Shown in pieces: positions 25,438 through 37,188 of a DNA stretch of 64,000 bases. Where the stretch lies: NCBI GenBank assembly GCA_013398015.1, contig VZRR01011363.1:372001-436000 (forward strand), in the 5' to 3' direction. The translations under genes and the position numbers were made by a program. The stretch's first letter is position 1; each line of letters opens with the position of its first letter. Below the pieces are notes generated by a model. It was not told where the DNA came from and searched no databases. It saw nothing but the letters and a program-made list of their open reading frames with translations. This stretch comes from Oreocharis arfaki (taxonomy: Eukaryota > Chordata > Aves > Passeriformes > Paramythiidae).

Positions 25438-25604
25438 CATCATCACATGTAAAATCCTGAATCGCCACATCCTGGATAGGAATCTCTTTGAGGAAGTAGG
25501 GTTTTTGGCAGCGTGGGTTCCCTGTCACAATGCGTTTCTTCCTTAGCCAGTCTCCAAGCCATGCGAGATGGCAGTTGCAGTTGAAGGGATTGGCCAAGAG
25601 GTTT
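25438..25604 (-). CDS. SLIT2: SLIT2 exon W11: C-terminal cap of LRR domain 3
   Basis: This 167-base exon reads NLLANPFNCNCHLAWLGDWL, then RKKRIVTGNPRCQKPYFLKE, then IPIQDVAIQDFTCDD plus G. NCNC, RC and FTC are the four conserved cysteines of the LRRCT module. The acceptor is GATTCTCAG and the donor is GTAAGG. It starts in phase 2 and ends in phase 1. Recalled human SLIT2 has Tyr for His in NCNCHLAW and Glu for Asp in LGDWL. The basic RKKR patch is conserved. Confidence 0.97.
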
Positions 25605-26755
25605 CTGAGAATCACAGGAAAGTTTATCTCAGATGACACCATCCTTTCATCCTATGGATTCTATTTCTATTTTCAAAAACGCATACCTTAAACACTGTTC
25701 TTCAAAAAATACTGCATGTAAACCATAGGTGAAAGGGGTAATTTGGGCTCTGTGTGGTGAATCTTGATACAACTTGTTCAGAAATAATTTAAAACCGTCA
25801 AAGACCTGACTTCATGTCAAGCCACTCTGTACCAATAATGCAATAATTTCATATAGAGATGGAGGCTGATTACTTTACATTATTAGCTTTAACCTGACAA
25901 CAGCTATTCCATTAATTTATCATCTCAAGATTTCCATCTTTTATTTGCTCCAGAGAATAAGTTTCCTATCTGAAGTGACACCTAAGTTGATTACATGCCA
26001 GTTACAAAAATGAATTTACTTCTAAAAGCCTCAGTACTTTTGGCATCTTTTTATTTCACCACAAACCTGCAAACAATTCCATTATTTATAAACATGTCAT
26101 CTTTAATATGAAAAATTAGTAACCGGGTGCAAAGTGTCACTTTTCATGTAAAAAGGGGATTAAGTACTTTCCTGAATGATGCTATCTACAACCAGCATTT
26201 CTTCATGAAACTGAGTGGCAGCTTTGCTTACTCTTTTCACTTCCCTTAAATTACACTGCATCTAAATATTAAAAAAAAAAGATGCTTCTTTTTATAGAAA
26301 ATGAGACTGAAACTTCATTATTAAATGCATATGAATTAAGATTCTCAGCAGTCCATGGAAATTTAAGCTAGTAACTGTTTGGCATACGGCAGAAGGACAG
26401 ACAACATGGTAATCTAACCAGCTGTGATTGTGTGCTGTCTACCCAAAATGTGGCTTTCTACCCTGGATTTAGACCAGTGGGCTTCCACGAGCGGAGTGAG
26501 CAAGATGTTTTTCCTGCCTTCTCAGACTCTTCTGGAGATCAGTCCAACACTGTATCAAAGGGCACCATGAAAACAAACTCTTCATGTGCCCAAGATGGTC
26601 CAGAAAACAAAATTTCTCAAAACCACCTCTATGAAATCTTTTTATCCCTGAACTTTATCAAGTGCTGTGAAATTACATATCAAAGTATTAAGGGAAATGC
26701 CCCCCAAAGGTCAGAGATTTAAATATGGTTACAGTAAAAGATGACCGTGACTTAC
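25605..26755 (-). other. SLIT2 intron W10-W11
   Basis: Intron of 1151 bases of AT-rich unique sequence. A plus-strand open stretch near 26432-26722 has no recognisable protein and is probably chance. Confidence 0.8.
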
Positions 26756-26899
26756 AGTGTAGAGAGTGAATGCAGCGTGTCGAAGGAGCCGGGTGCCACG
26801 GTGGTGATCTGGTTGTCATACAGCGACAGCAGGCGGACAGAGCTCAGCCCTGTGAAGCTATCATTTCCCACACAGCTCACCCTGTTGCTCCTCAGCATC
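26756..26899 (-). CDS. SLIT2: SLIT2 exon W10: LRR domain 3, fourth and fifth repeats (GC-rich)
   Basis: This 144-base exon encodes MLRSNRVSCVGNDSFTGLSS then VRLL, and SLYDNQITTVAPGSFDTLHS then LST plus CT. The acceptor is CTTTCTCAG and the donor is GTAAGTC. It differs from recalled human SLIT2 at RVSC (for RITC), SFTG (for SFIG) and PGSF (for PGAF). GNDS is an N-glycosylation sequon. By hand count 35 of 47 third positions are G or C, against 20 of 47 in the preceding exon W9, and several CpGs are present. The GC excess continues into the adjoining intron. The frame and both splice sites are intact. Confidence 0.97.
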
Positions 26900-28512
26900 C
26901 TGAGAAAGAAGGATCAGCATTTTTCAGCTTAGCTGGGGCAAGGACCAGGGCTGAAGCGGCTGCTGGAGTGAGGACCAAGAGGTACAACTCCAAAGGGGCT
27001 ACTGCCAGTGAAGGGACCACCAGTGGAGTGACCTCTGTGCTGCCTGTCACCCCACTGAAGAGACTGAGTGCAGTGGGTGTGGAGCAGGCTGGAAGACAGA
27101 AAGGTGGGAAGGCTTCACAGAGGCAAGGTGTGTCTTTCACAGAATCACAGAATGGGTAAGGTTGGAAAGGACCACTGGAGGTCATCTGCTCCAGCCTCCC
27201 TGCTCAAGCAGGGTTCCCTAGAGCTTTTCCCTAGAGAGTTACTCAGGATTGTGTTTAGGTGGCTTCTGAGTATCTCCAGATGAGACCCCACTACCTCTTG
27301 GGCAACCTACTCCAGTTTACCCTAAGTGTTTGTGTTTTTTTCTTGTTCTTTTAATATAAAAAGCAGTAATTATGAATTTTTAATTGGCAAAAAATGAAAC
27401 TGATTGAAATTCCCCAAAGCAGAGAAATATAGCAGCCCTCTCTTCATGTTTCCAAAGCTGATGACTGCAGAACTGCTATTTATATAGAGCAGAGGCTAGT
27501 ACCAGCTGACCTCCTCTTCAGGCCCCTTTCACTTCATTTTTCTTGGGACAAATTCCAGAAACCACTTCTACTGCATTCAGAAGCATTTCATTCAAATAAA
27601 ATCAGGCTACCCTTTTCCTCAGCATGAGGAGTCCTCAGCATGACTCTAAGACAGTACAAATTTCAGAATCCTAAGCTATGCTAAAATCTCTCAAATTTTT
27701 ATAAAACTTAAGAGCTTTGAAGTCTGTTGTTCTCCTCTCTGTCCACCAAAAGATGGTAATTTTCCCCCATGCTCTTGTCTAGGATTAGCTGCTTTAAACA
27801 ATTTTAGCAGCTTTAACTGCAAGGTTAGAAATTGTAGATGTGATTTATTTAAAATACCTAGTGTCTGTGGACAGCTGAAACCCCAAAGACCATTTAATCT
27901 TGGCTCTGGTCTGCAGATCAGGAGGACAGGCTCTCTGAAGAAGGCCAAGATGCTGTGGGTTGTATAAACATCTTTTTTGACTGAAAAGAACTAAACTGCT
28001 TCATGGAAAGAATGAAATGAGTTCAAGCTATAGTGCTTTTAATCTTGCCTTCACTGTTGAAATGACAAAAAAATTACTTGGGAGAGAATAATTTCCCACA
28101 TTTCAATACACACCAGAACAATTTCTTCCTCCAGCAAAATTCCCAGTAATGGTTGAGCTGAAATGAATCAGACTCCATTATGTAAAATGTGTAATTCCTG
28201 TGCAAAATTCGGTTACCTTGATGATTATTCCCATTTCCATTTATGAAGTTGGATGTTTACCCCTTCTCAACTGCTTCATTGCTTTAGAGGACTCATTATA
28301 CCCATAATTAATAATTAATAAATTAATATAATGCATGGCTTCTTGTAAAAGAGGAAAAAAACCCCTAAAATATGCTTGAATAATCCATAGCTAATTCTCC
28401 TGCTGATCATAGCTAAATGATAAAATCATTTTCTTTTAAGACAGAAACAATATTATTCTCAAAAATACCTGTGAGAAAAGAAGAACAAAAACACCAAAAT
28501 AAGTATACTTAC
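26900..28512 (-). other. SLIT2 intron W9-W10
   Basis: Intron of 1613 bases. Its 3' end, next to exon W10, is a GC-rich unclassified block (about 26935-27137), followed by a short CR1 end (27138-27325). The rest is AT-rich unique sequence. Confidence 0.8.
27138..27325 (-). mobile_element. CR1 LINE, short 3' fragment
   Basis: The plus strand reads CACAGAATCACAGAATGGGT then AAGGTTGGAAAGGACCACTG, the reverse complement of a CR1 3' end. It continues to CAACCTACTCCAGTTTACCC before similarity fades. It is 5'-truncated and in the same sense as SLIT2. Confidence 0.87.
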
Positions 28513-28656
28513 AATGTTTTGAGACTTTCTAGTCCTTTGAACATTTTGTGTTGAACACTTTCCAAGCGGTTGCTTGTGAGCAATAGTTCGTTCACCCCAG
28601 AGGCTCCATCAAATGCTCCTTCTTCTATATCGGTAATCTTGTTATTGCTCAGGTTT
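28513..28656 (-). CDS. SLIT2: SLIT2 exon W9: LRR domain 3, second and third repeats
   Basis: This 144-base exon encodes two leucine-rich repeats: NLSNNKITDIEEGAFDGASG then VNELLL, and TSNRLESVQHKMFKGLESLK then T plus TT. The acceptor is GTGATAG and the donor is GTAAGT. Compared with recalled human SLIT2 it has Leu for Phe in NLSNN, Asp for Glu in FDGA, Leu for Ile in NELLL and Ser for Asn in LESV, all mild. NLS forms an N-glycosylation sequon. About 43 percent of third positions are G or C, far below the next exon at 26756-26899. Confidence 0.97.
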
Positions 28657-31600
28657 CTATCACACATTAACAGAAACAGAGAAGAACTGAGGGGATTTTC
28701 TTTTATAAATATCCTAAATTAACTGTTAAATACTGCAGACTGCATGAATTTCAAGACAGACTTAGAATCTTAGTTTTCCATTAAGGTTGGAAAAAAGACC
28801 CCGAAGTGCATCAAATGCAATCCTGATGCAACAGCCAAGATACTGTATAAAAGCACAAAATAAAAATACATCATTCAACTTCAAACCAGTAAAAAAAAAA
28901 TCTGAATGCCCTTCTAATTAAAGAAGCAAAAAATTTTTAAAGTAATCTTTGGAAGACATTTTTAAATAATGGCAATTACCCAATCCATGCTGCAGTCACA
29001 CAAGAACATATTTTCCTAATTTTGAATCTTATCAGTAACTATATTTTTTCAGGTCTCCAGCCTTTGTAGCATTTTTAGACGAATTTAATAACAAAATTAT
29101 ACTGTATGAGTTCAGCACAACTAACCTCTCTGATTTATTTTAGCTCGATAGACAAATATAGGAAAACAGTATAAACAGCAACATATGTAAAGGAAATGTG
29201 TGAATGTAAACAGCACAGGAAATGTTAATAAATTATGACATTAGTTAGAAATGAGGGTTCATAAGCAAGATAGTTCATTTATCTGCAATTTGCATGCAAA
29301 CTAGATCAAAATGTGGGGAAAATGACCTAAAATACTGCCAAAATATTTAGTGTTTACAATTTTAGTTGAAATATGGAAATTACATCCCAAATGCGTAGTA
29401 TCTGTACTATATATACACAAAAGCATACATATGCAACAGCACACATTTTCTTAAATATTTTCATGTTAGTCTCCTTTTGTTTTGTTTCATATCATTATTT
29501 ACACATACTACAGAAGTACGTAGCTACACGTTAAACATTGTTATAATGCACTAGTGATTTTTAAAAAGGTCTTAAAAACTCTCTGAGACAAAGTGAATGG
29601 AAGTGAAAATAAAGACTATTTGATGGAATTAATGGTATTGGGAAGAAAATCAAACATTATTTGATGCAATTTCTAGAACAGTCTCTAAATCATTCAAAAC
29701 AAGAAAGATACTATTTATTAGAAAAAAACCCAAGAAGCTGTGGCTTAATCTTTAGTGTAACCTACAACTTGCCCGTGAGGAAGGATACAATCATGGAATC
29801 AGTTAGGTTGGATAGGACATTTAATATCATCAAGTCCAAGCATTTAATCCAGCACTGCCAAGACCATTACAAAAATGTATCCCTAAATCTTTTAAATTCC
29901 TCCGGGGATGGTAAGTTCACGACTTCCCTGGGTGGCCTGTTCCACCGCTTGACAGCCCTTTCCACGAAGAAACCAAACTAAACTTCCTCTGCTGCAATTG
30001 ATATAATTTCCTCTCATCTTGTCACCTGGGAGAAAAGGACAACCCCCACCTCACTACAACCTCCTTTCAGATAGTTGTAAAGAGTGAAAGGTCCCCATTG
30101 AGCTCTCCAGGCTAAACACCACATTTCCTAAGCTGCTCCTCATCACACTTGGGCTCCATACCCTCCAGCAGCTTTGTTACCCTGCTCTGGACTCTTTCTA
30201 GCACCTCAATGTCTTTTTGGTAGAAGGATCCAAAACTACTTAAATGAAGTACTCAAGACGTGGCCTTACTCAGGCCAAGCACTGAGGGACAATCACTGCC
30301 CTGGTCCTGCTGGCCACACTATTGCTGATACAGGCCAGGTGCCATTTGTCTTCTCATCCACCTGGGCACATCCCGGTTCATGTTCACCTGACTCTTGACC
30401 AGCATCCCCAGGTCCTTTTCTGCTGGGCAGCTTTCCAGCTACTCATCCCCAAGTCTGCAGCACTGCATGGGGATGTTGTGACAGTGCAGGACTTGGCACT
30501 CAGACTTGCTGAACCTCATACCGTTGGCCTTGGCCCATCAATCCAGCCAGTCCAGATCCCTCTGCAGAGCCTTCCTGCCCTCCAGCAGATCAACACTCCT
30601 GCACAACATGGTATCATCTGCAAACTTGCAGAGAGCGAATTTAATCCTCTTATCCAGATCATTGATACAGGTATTAAACACAACTGGCCCCAACACTGAG
30701 CCCTAGGGAACACCTCTTGTGACTGTCTGCTGACTGGATTTAACTTCATTCACTACCCTCCGGGCCCAACCATCCACCCATTCTTTTACCCAGGGAGGTA
30801 TACATCCACCCAAGTCATGAACAGCCAGTTTACTCCAGAGAATGCTGTGGGAAATGGTGTCAAAGGCTTAGCTAAAGTCTAAGCAGACAACATCCACAAG
30901 CACCACTTCCATTCAGTTTCGCAGTGGAGCTGCTCAGTCTGCAAGGTGCTGTGGAAGACTGGAAGCAAGAAACTAATTATTTCTAATCTCAGATGGCTTG
31001 TCCATGTCAAGCCCTTAGTTTCCTAAAATCTTTTTTGTTCTTGCTGTAACACGGATACTGCTTTACCCACTTCACAGAGATATTTTAAAGATTAATGTCG
31101 CATAGCTAATCAATGTTGCAGTGCATACACATGTTTTATTACTGATGAAGCATCAAATCAATGAAACATTTAGGCCTCAATTTTTCAATGTCATCTGTGC
31201 AGAAAGGTCTTTGCAGCTATTTTGAACCTCCAAAAGAAATATGAGCTTCACAAAAATATAGAATTCACTCATATTGGTGTCTCTGTAACATTAGTACTTC
31301 ACTGCTTTCCAGTGATGCTTAAGCAGTCATTCTCTCAACGAAAGAATGTTGTAACAACTGATAACTATGTTAGGAAGTTATGGAGCAGTATTATTAAAAT
31401 ACTTAACTTTTCATTTATCTTTTAAAAATTTTTTCCCTTTTAAATTAAACAGATTTTAAAGCCTTTGGGAGTTCCAACAGACAGGTACACCAAGACTGAT
31501 TATTATTCATACTTTTTTTCTTTTGTCTTGAACACCTCCTCAACTTAAAAGAAATATTGTTAAATATGAAGATCTGACATACATATAAATGTGTGTGTAT

Positions 31601-32665
31601 GCATGTGCATGTATGACACATGAAGCATTTTATTTATCATCACATTTTATTTATTATCTAGAATCCTGCAATCATAGAACGTCTATCAATCATAGAAGAC
31701 ATTCCTACTTTTTTTTTTCTAAGTATTGCAGCCCAATTCAAAGTGGCAAGGTGTACTCAAGTGAAGAGGTCAAAGGCAAGTTCATTTTACATTGTTGGGA
31801 TTTTTAAAATCTTTTTATCTAAAAAATCAGTAATGAATATTTAACTAATTGCGATCATGCCAGCAAGGATCTGGTTAAGGCTAACAATAGTTGAAGCAAT
31901 ACTATTGCTCCCTTAAGATTTTGATCACTAGTAATTTAGACTGATCTCTTACAAATGGTAGTCACTTGGTGACTACTAATCTATTTTTACTTGCATTTTT
32001 CTTCACTTACTATTTATGTTTGGATTTAATCCTTAAACGATTGAGCACAGAGTCACAGTCTAACTAAATGATCTACCCTCAAATACATCTTTTACATAAG
32101 CTAAAGAAAAGCTTTTCATAGTCTTATTTTTAGCAACAACTGCAACTTGTAAGACTATAAAGTCCTCTTAGAACATTAACTGTTAAAATGGACTTACATG
32201 GATGACCTATCAAACCACTTTTTCTCGGTCATTTTAATTTTGACATTCCCCTCACCTAATGACAGTTAAATGAAGCACAGAATCAATGGCACATCCTTAA
32301 TGTGCTGAAAGAGGCAAAATTTTCTGGTTAGAGAGTAATACAGGAAGTTACAAAGATTACTGGAATCTTTTCTAAGCAGCTTATACTGCGAGCTCCCTGC
32401 TGTGGCTGCACAAGAGACCAGCTGGCTGGACGCTGCCGCGAAGGTGCTGGAGCTATACGCCATGAGAAGCGGTTGCTGGCAGTGCCAAGCCCCACAGAGA
32501 AGAGCTGCCAACTCCGACCTACCTCAGGGATTAATTTAAACCCATTCCTGATTTTCGATTAGAACATACTGAATCTTCTGTAGATTAGAACTAAGAAAGG
32601 TAGAGAGCCACAGCAAGGAGCTAATACACTATCTGAATAGACAAGGTCATCGAAGTTGAACTTAC
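28657..32665 (-). other. SLIT2 intron W8-W9 with a long CR1 copy
   Basis: Intron of 4009 bases. It contains the CR1 fragment at about 29790-30965 and a GC-elevated block at about 32383-32520, just past the W8 donor. The rest is AT-rich unique DNA with no recognisable gene. Confidence 0.8.
29790..30965 (-). mobile_element. CR1 LINE, long 3' fragment
   Basis: The plus strand starts ATCATGGAATCAGTTAGGTT then GGATAGGACATTTAATATCA, the reverse complement of a CR1 3' end. It continues for about 1.2 kb through non-coding 3' region with landmarks such as CCAGCATCCCCAGGTCC, ATGGTATCATCTGCAAACTT and TAAACACAACTGGCCCC. No ORF2 coding remains in a continuous frame. It lies in the same sense as SLIT2. 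Both borders are approximate. Confidence 0.88.
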
Positions 32666-32740
32666 ATTTTACGCAGCTGAGGAAGTTTTTTAAAGATTCC
32701 AGTAGCTTCCAGGACCGAAAACTCGTTGTTATTTAGTCGC
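32666..32740 (-). CDS. SLIT2: SLIT2 exon W8: LRR domain 3, first repeat
   Basis: This 75-base exon reads RLNNNEFSVLEATGIFKKLP then QLRK plus AT. It is one leucine-rich repeat that is a codon longer than the usual 24, as recalled for SLIT2 at this position (the extra residue lies in the LEATGIF loop). The acceptor is TCTCTTAG and the donor is GTAAGT. Codons are split after the second base at both ends. Recalled human SLIT2 has Thr for Ser in EFSVLE. It follows the domain 3 N-cap exon and precedes the two-repeat exon at 28513-28656. Confidence 0.96.
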
Positions 32741-35392
32741 CTAAGAGAAATTAAATCAATTTCAGAAAAAAATTATTCAGGCATTGGTACAGAATGTTCC
32801 ACATTAAGTGAACTTTTCAGTCTGGTTTCCCTGAATAGCTGATGTTTAACTGGTTGCTGAAGAACAATTCCTTATATAGTGGCATTTCTAATTTTGATAA
32901 TTCCTGTGAATGAACATTCTGATTCCTGTGAATGAACTTTCTCATTAGTTAAACTTAGGCATATGTAAGACATTTTCAAAACCTGATCACAAAATTTTAT
33001 ACAGCTGAAACTGAAAAGGAATATAAGATTATGTTTTTAATTTTTCAAACAAAAATGTAACTTAGGAAGGATTCCATGGCAACTTATAAATAAAAGTCTT
33101 TAAGAAGGACGTATAAACCACTGAAGATTAGTCTTCTGTTCTTTAAAGGATATCAGGTGGAGTCTGCCAGACATCTGGAGGTACTCACAGAACACTATTT
33201 ACAAGAATGAAATAATTATTCTTCTTTTGAATAGGGAATGAAACCCACTGCATAGGTCTTCCCATGAATTTAAAAACACTTCTCTCACCATGATTTATCT
33301 TCATACCACTACAGCTGGCACACATATATTGCTTAAGGCAGCTTTTAATGCTGACTTGTAGCACTGTAAGAAGCTATGCAATGAGCAACAAATCCTAGTT
33401 GGGCACTTCTCTTTTGTGCACAGGTATCAAGGCTTACAGTACAGTATACCTTTAACAGCAGCTAGGTTAGGGGACCATCTGTATTTCAAAAATTACCTGC
33501 ATTGACCAAGTACTCCCTATTTCCTCTCTTGAAAGAAGATGGAAATTAAGTCTTAGTTCCTTTATATGCTCTAATGGAGCCATATTATTAAGGAAGGGAG
33601 CCTGTCCAGTTTTCTTTAGAGATTTTAATAGGAGGGAGAAGATATGACTGACAAGATCACTGTGAAATGGAATTCAGCATAATTCTAAACCCAGAATGCT
33701 TTTCAGAATTGTCTTTTTGCAAGACAAGTTTAAAAAAACCCTAGAAAATTAAAGAAAGCTGCTTGTTCATCCTTCCCTCCTGTTCATTCTCATTGATAGC
33801 CAGAAGAGAAATTAAGGTTGTAAATCTGAAGGTATGGTTGTACAACAGTTTCAACATGGAACCAAACTGAAAGAAGACAGAAGTTTTTTGGATATACACG
33901 AAACATTCATATATCACACCAAATTACAAGGAACATGAATTTCAGAAGATGCTATCACCCCTAAAAATCAGCTGAATGACTTAACGTGATTTTTATTGGG
34001 ACCATATAAAATATTCTTACACATTGTCAACAAAGTTGCTTCTTCACTCTAAACAGACTTTTCTTTACCCTCTCTATCAACAACAGAAGCATCAACCATT
34101 CTATAAATGCTGACATCTTCAAATACTTTTCAAGTTCTATACCATCTAAAATGACTTGATAATGAAAAAATTTCCTGTTTCTAATAATACTTGCTCTACT
34201 GAAAACATCTTTAACCCCATTGAAAAAGCCAAACAATTTTATCATTAATTCTTTGCAACAATCTTCTACCTATTAAAAGTAAGTTATTTTGTCTGTCCCT
34301 CAAGTTTCTTTCACACGAATGCCTTCAACATTTCCAGTCTTCTTTCCTATGATTCTTGTTCTCTTTGAATTTTTTTCTGAGCAATTATATCCATCCTGAA
34401 AACTGAAGCCTTTAACAGAGTATTCCAGCTGATATTTTACTACTGCTATGTACAGTACAATAATTATTTAACGTAATTTACATTCTACATTTCTATACAT
34501 ATATCCTGAAATGAAATTTGCATTAGTGCTCAATAGCACTCCTTCATCTTTAATACCTATGATAACCACATCCTTTTATCTCGACCTACTTTCTGGTTTT
34601 TCCTCAATCTTGTATTTCTGGTGTTATATAGTTCTATTTAATTTCATATGTAGAATTTTAATTTTTATTTAAATTGTATTTATTTTATTTAAATTAGTCC
34701 ACACACAATGGAATCAAAATTATTACAGATGACTTAGTTTACAGATGTGATATCTCCATTCTGGTTCGGAATATTATTTTTTGAGCCCAGTGCTCTCCAC
34801 TGGTAAAGACAGCAACTATAGCTGTTGCCTGTAAAAGAAAAGTACTGAAATACCATTCTCAAAATAAAAAAGTAAACAGAAGCATTTGATAATGATGATT
34901 ACACATTCTGTTTGTCTGGATTATTTGATGCTTTTTCCTGTTTTAGTAACAAAATGGCTAAGATATTTCATGTTTTTGAACAGTAGCTGAACCTTCCTGG
35001 AAGGCAATATACTGCGGTGATATTCATGCTTTCCAAAATGTCCTTGTTAGGTTATCATCTATTGTACAATCATTTTAAAAATTCAACATATAAGACTGAA
35101 ATTATTTTTTATTTAGCATTTCTCCTAGGAACTTTGGTTTGAATTATTTCCGAAATGCTTCCTGAATTTTCCTATATATTAGAAAGCTACCTGAAAAATA
35201 TTTTATTTTTGGGTTAGAGCAGCAGTTAGTTGGTTTAGTTACAATTTCTTTTAACTTTTAAAATTAAGTATCTGCCTTGAACTACATAAATACTTTCAGA
35301 TTTTTTTAAAAAAACAACTACTTTGACAAAATAGGGTTTTTTCCTCTGATATTATTACTGTTGCAACCTACACAATGGACACTTCTTTTAGA

Positions 35393-35660
35393 GAATCACA
35401 GAACATGCAGAGTTGGAAGAGACCCACAAGGATCACTGGGTCCAGCTCCTGGCCCTGTCACTGGTCACCAGGGAGAAGAGATCAGTGCCTGCCCCTCCTC
35501 TTCCCCTCATGAGGAAGGTGTAACTGCAATGAAGTCTCCCCTCAGTCTCCTCCTCTCCAGGCCGAACAGACCAAGTGGCCTCAGCTCCTCCTCATATGGC
35601 TTCCCCCAAAGGCCCTTCACCATCTTTGTTGCCTGTCTTTGGACACCTTTTTTCCTTATT
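35393..35660 (-). mobile_element. CR1 LINE, 3' fragment
   Basis: The plus strand opens AGAATCACAGAACATGCAGA then GTTGGAAGAGACCCACAAGG, the reverse complement of a CR1 3' end. It continues through the familiar CR1 3' region with TCAGCTCCTCCTCATATGG. It is truncated at the 5' end, carries no coding capacity, and is oriented like SLIT2. The inner border is approximate. Confidence 0.85.
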
Positions 35661-36331
35661 TTTGATCTTCATTTCCAAGCTGAGATTCAGCTCCAAACAT
35701 CATCCTGCAGAAATTAGTCTAGCTCTCCTCATCACTTCTAGAAGCATCAATGTAATTGGACTCTAACAAGTATTTTTATATCACATTTTGTGGGTAAAAA
35801 AAAGGAAGGCTAACTAGCTTCTATTCTCATACATGCCAGTAAATATTGTGAACTGAAAATCAAAGAATGGTCCTAGAATTAGACAGAGAAGTCCCAAGAC
35901 AAAAAACAAAGACAATGCATCAAAGACCAGGAACAACAAGAGGAAACAAGAGAAAGAGCTGTAACTTTTGCATCAGTGAGGCAAATACCAAAAGAGTGTA
36001 TTTGGCTAGAGGAAATGGATTTTTAGCAGAAGTAAAAAAAATGAAGAAGCAATTTCTCTATCCTCTCTAGAATATTTGCAAGACTGTTGAAATTTTTATT
36101 ACATCAAATGGCTTGAAGAACAATCTGTACAGCCTATAAAGTTGAAGGTTGAATAATGACTTTGTTACAGTTTAACACCCTCTTACTTGGATAGAGTGCT
36201 GGAAAGAAAAGGGCTCTTTAACAGCAAAAATATAAAGGAAGCAAAGACGGAAACTGAAGAGTGGTAGATTGTGGCACTGTACCCCCTCTTACTGATCACT
36301 TCCTGCCCTCTCCATGGGGTCTCCCTCCTTC

Positions 36332-36426
36332 NNNNNNNNNNNNNNNNNNNNNNNNNNNNNNNNNNNNNNNNNNNNNNNNNNNNNNNNNNNNNNNNNNNNN
36401 NNNNNNNNNNNNNNNNNNNNNNNNNN
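36332..36426. other. Assembly gap (95 N)
   Basis: A run of N. The flanks are locally GC-rich (CCTGCCCTCTCC on the left; AAGAAGCCCCCGCTGCGCTC on the right), the usual reason for short-read drop-out. ORFs read across the N run are artefacts. Confidence 0.99.
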
Positions 36427-37183
36427 AGGGCAGAGAATCCCTGCCTTGTCCCAAGAAGCCCCCGCTGCGCTCCCAGGGAAAGCTGCAGCAGCTAAGCAAC
36501 ACCTAGCGCTGCAACAGTAGATTCCATTTGAAACTAAAAGTTCCTATTAAAAAAAAAAAATTACAGAAGTTGAAGGAAATAATTAACTTCTGTAACAGTC
36601 TCAGGGGAATGGTGGATTTTTAAATCCACTAACACCTTCAAACAAGACTGGATATTTTCTGAAAGAAGTTCTGTAACCAAACATTTAGCCAAAAAAAAAA
36701 ATTTGTTGACTGAAATTTGAGCGTTTAGGATATAGTGTAGATGATGCTTGATTATTTAATTGTTCCTTCTGAATTTAGCAGGTAGGAACCATAATTATAG
36801 AAAGAAAACACCTGACAGTTTATCTTTCACATGTAAATAAATGAATATGAAAAAAACAATTAAAATGCTAAATTAAGATTATTATTTCTTCAGAGAAGAG
36901 ACAATTACACATGATTCCTCCTAAAAATCAAAGCGATGCATGCTTAATCACTTCAACAACTCCATTTCTCATCTCTGGGTCCAGTAACTATCATTTATAC
37001 AACCACTGCTTTATGATCTCCTCCCACACTTTAACCTGTTACCTATTCCATCAGCTTTTATTCTTAAATTAAAACAATTTGATCTCAAAACACTAGATAA
37101 CATAAAATGTATTTCTCCACTGAAATCCATCTCCCTTCATCCAAGACTGTATCAATTTTTTCTGATTTTCGGATTTGTAATAG

Positions 37184-37188
37184 GAACA
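37184..37188. repeat. Target-site duplication of the solo LTR, left copy
   Basis: GAACA, immediately before the LTR terminus TGTTCTGG. The matching copy is at 37771-37775. Confidence 0.8.

Noticed and set aside
26770..27159. 129-codon plus-strand frame
   Set aside because: It is antisense to exon 26756-26899, then runs through a GC-rich intron block into a CR1 end. The product looks like low-complexity translation of GC-rich DNA.
30174..30749. Several 66-125 codon frames on both strands
   Set aside because: They lie inside the non-coding 3' region of a CR1 element.
36261..36520. Open frames spanning the N run
   Set aside because: They exist only because N codons are read as X; there is no evidence of coding on either side.
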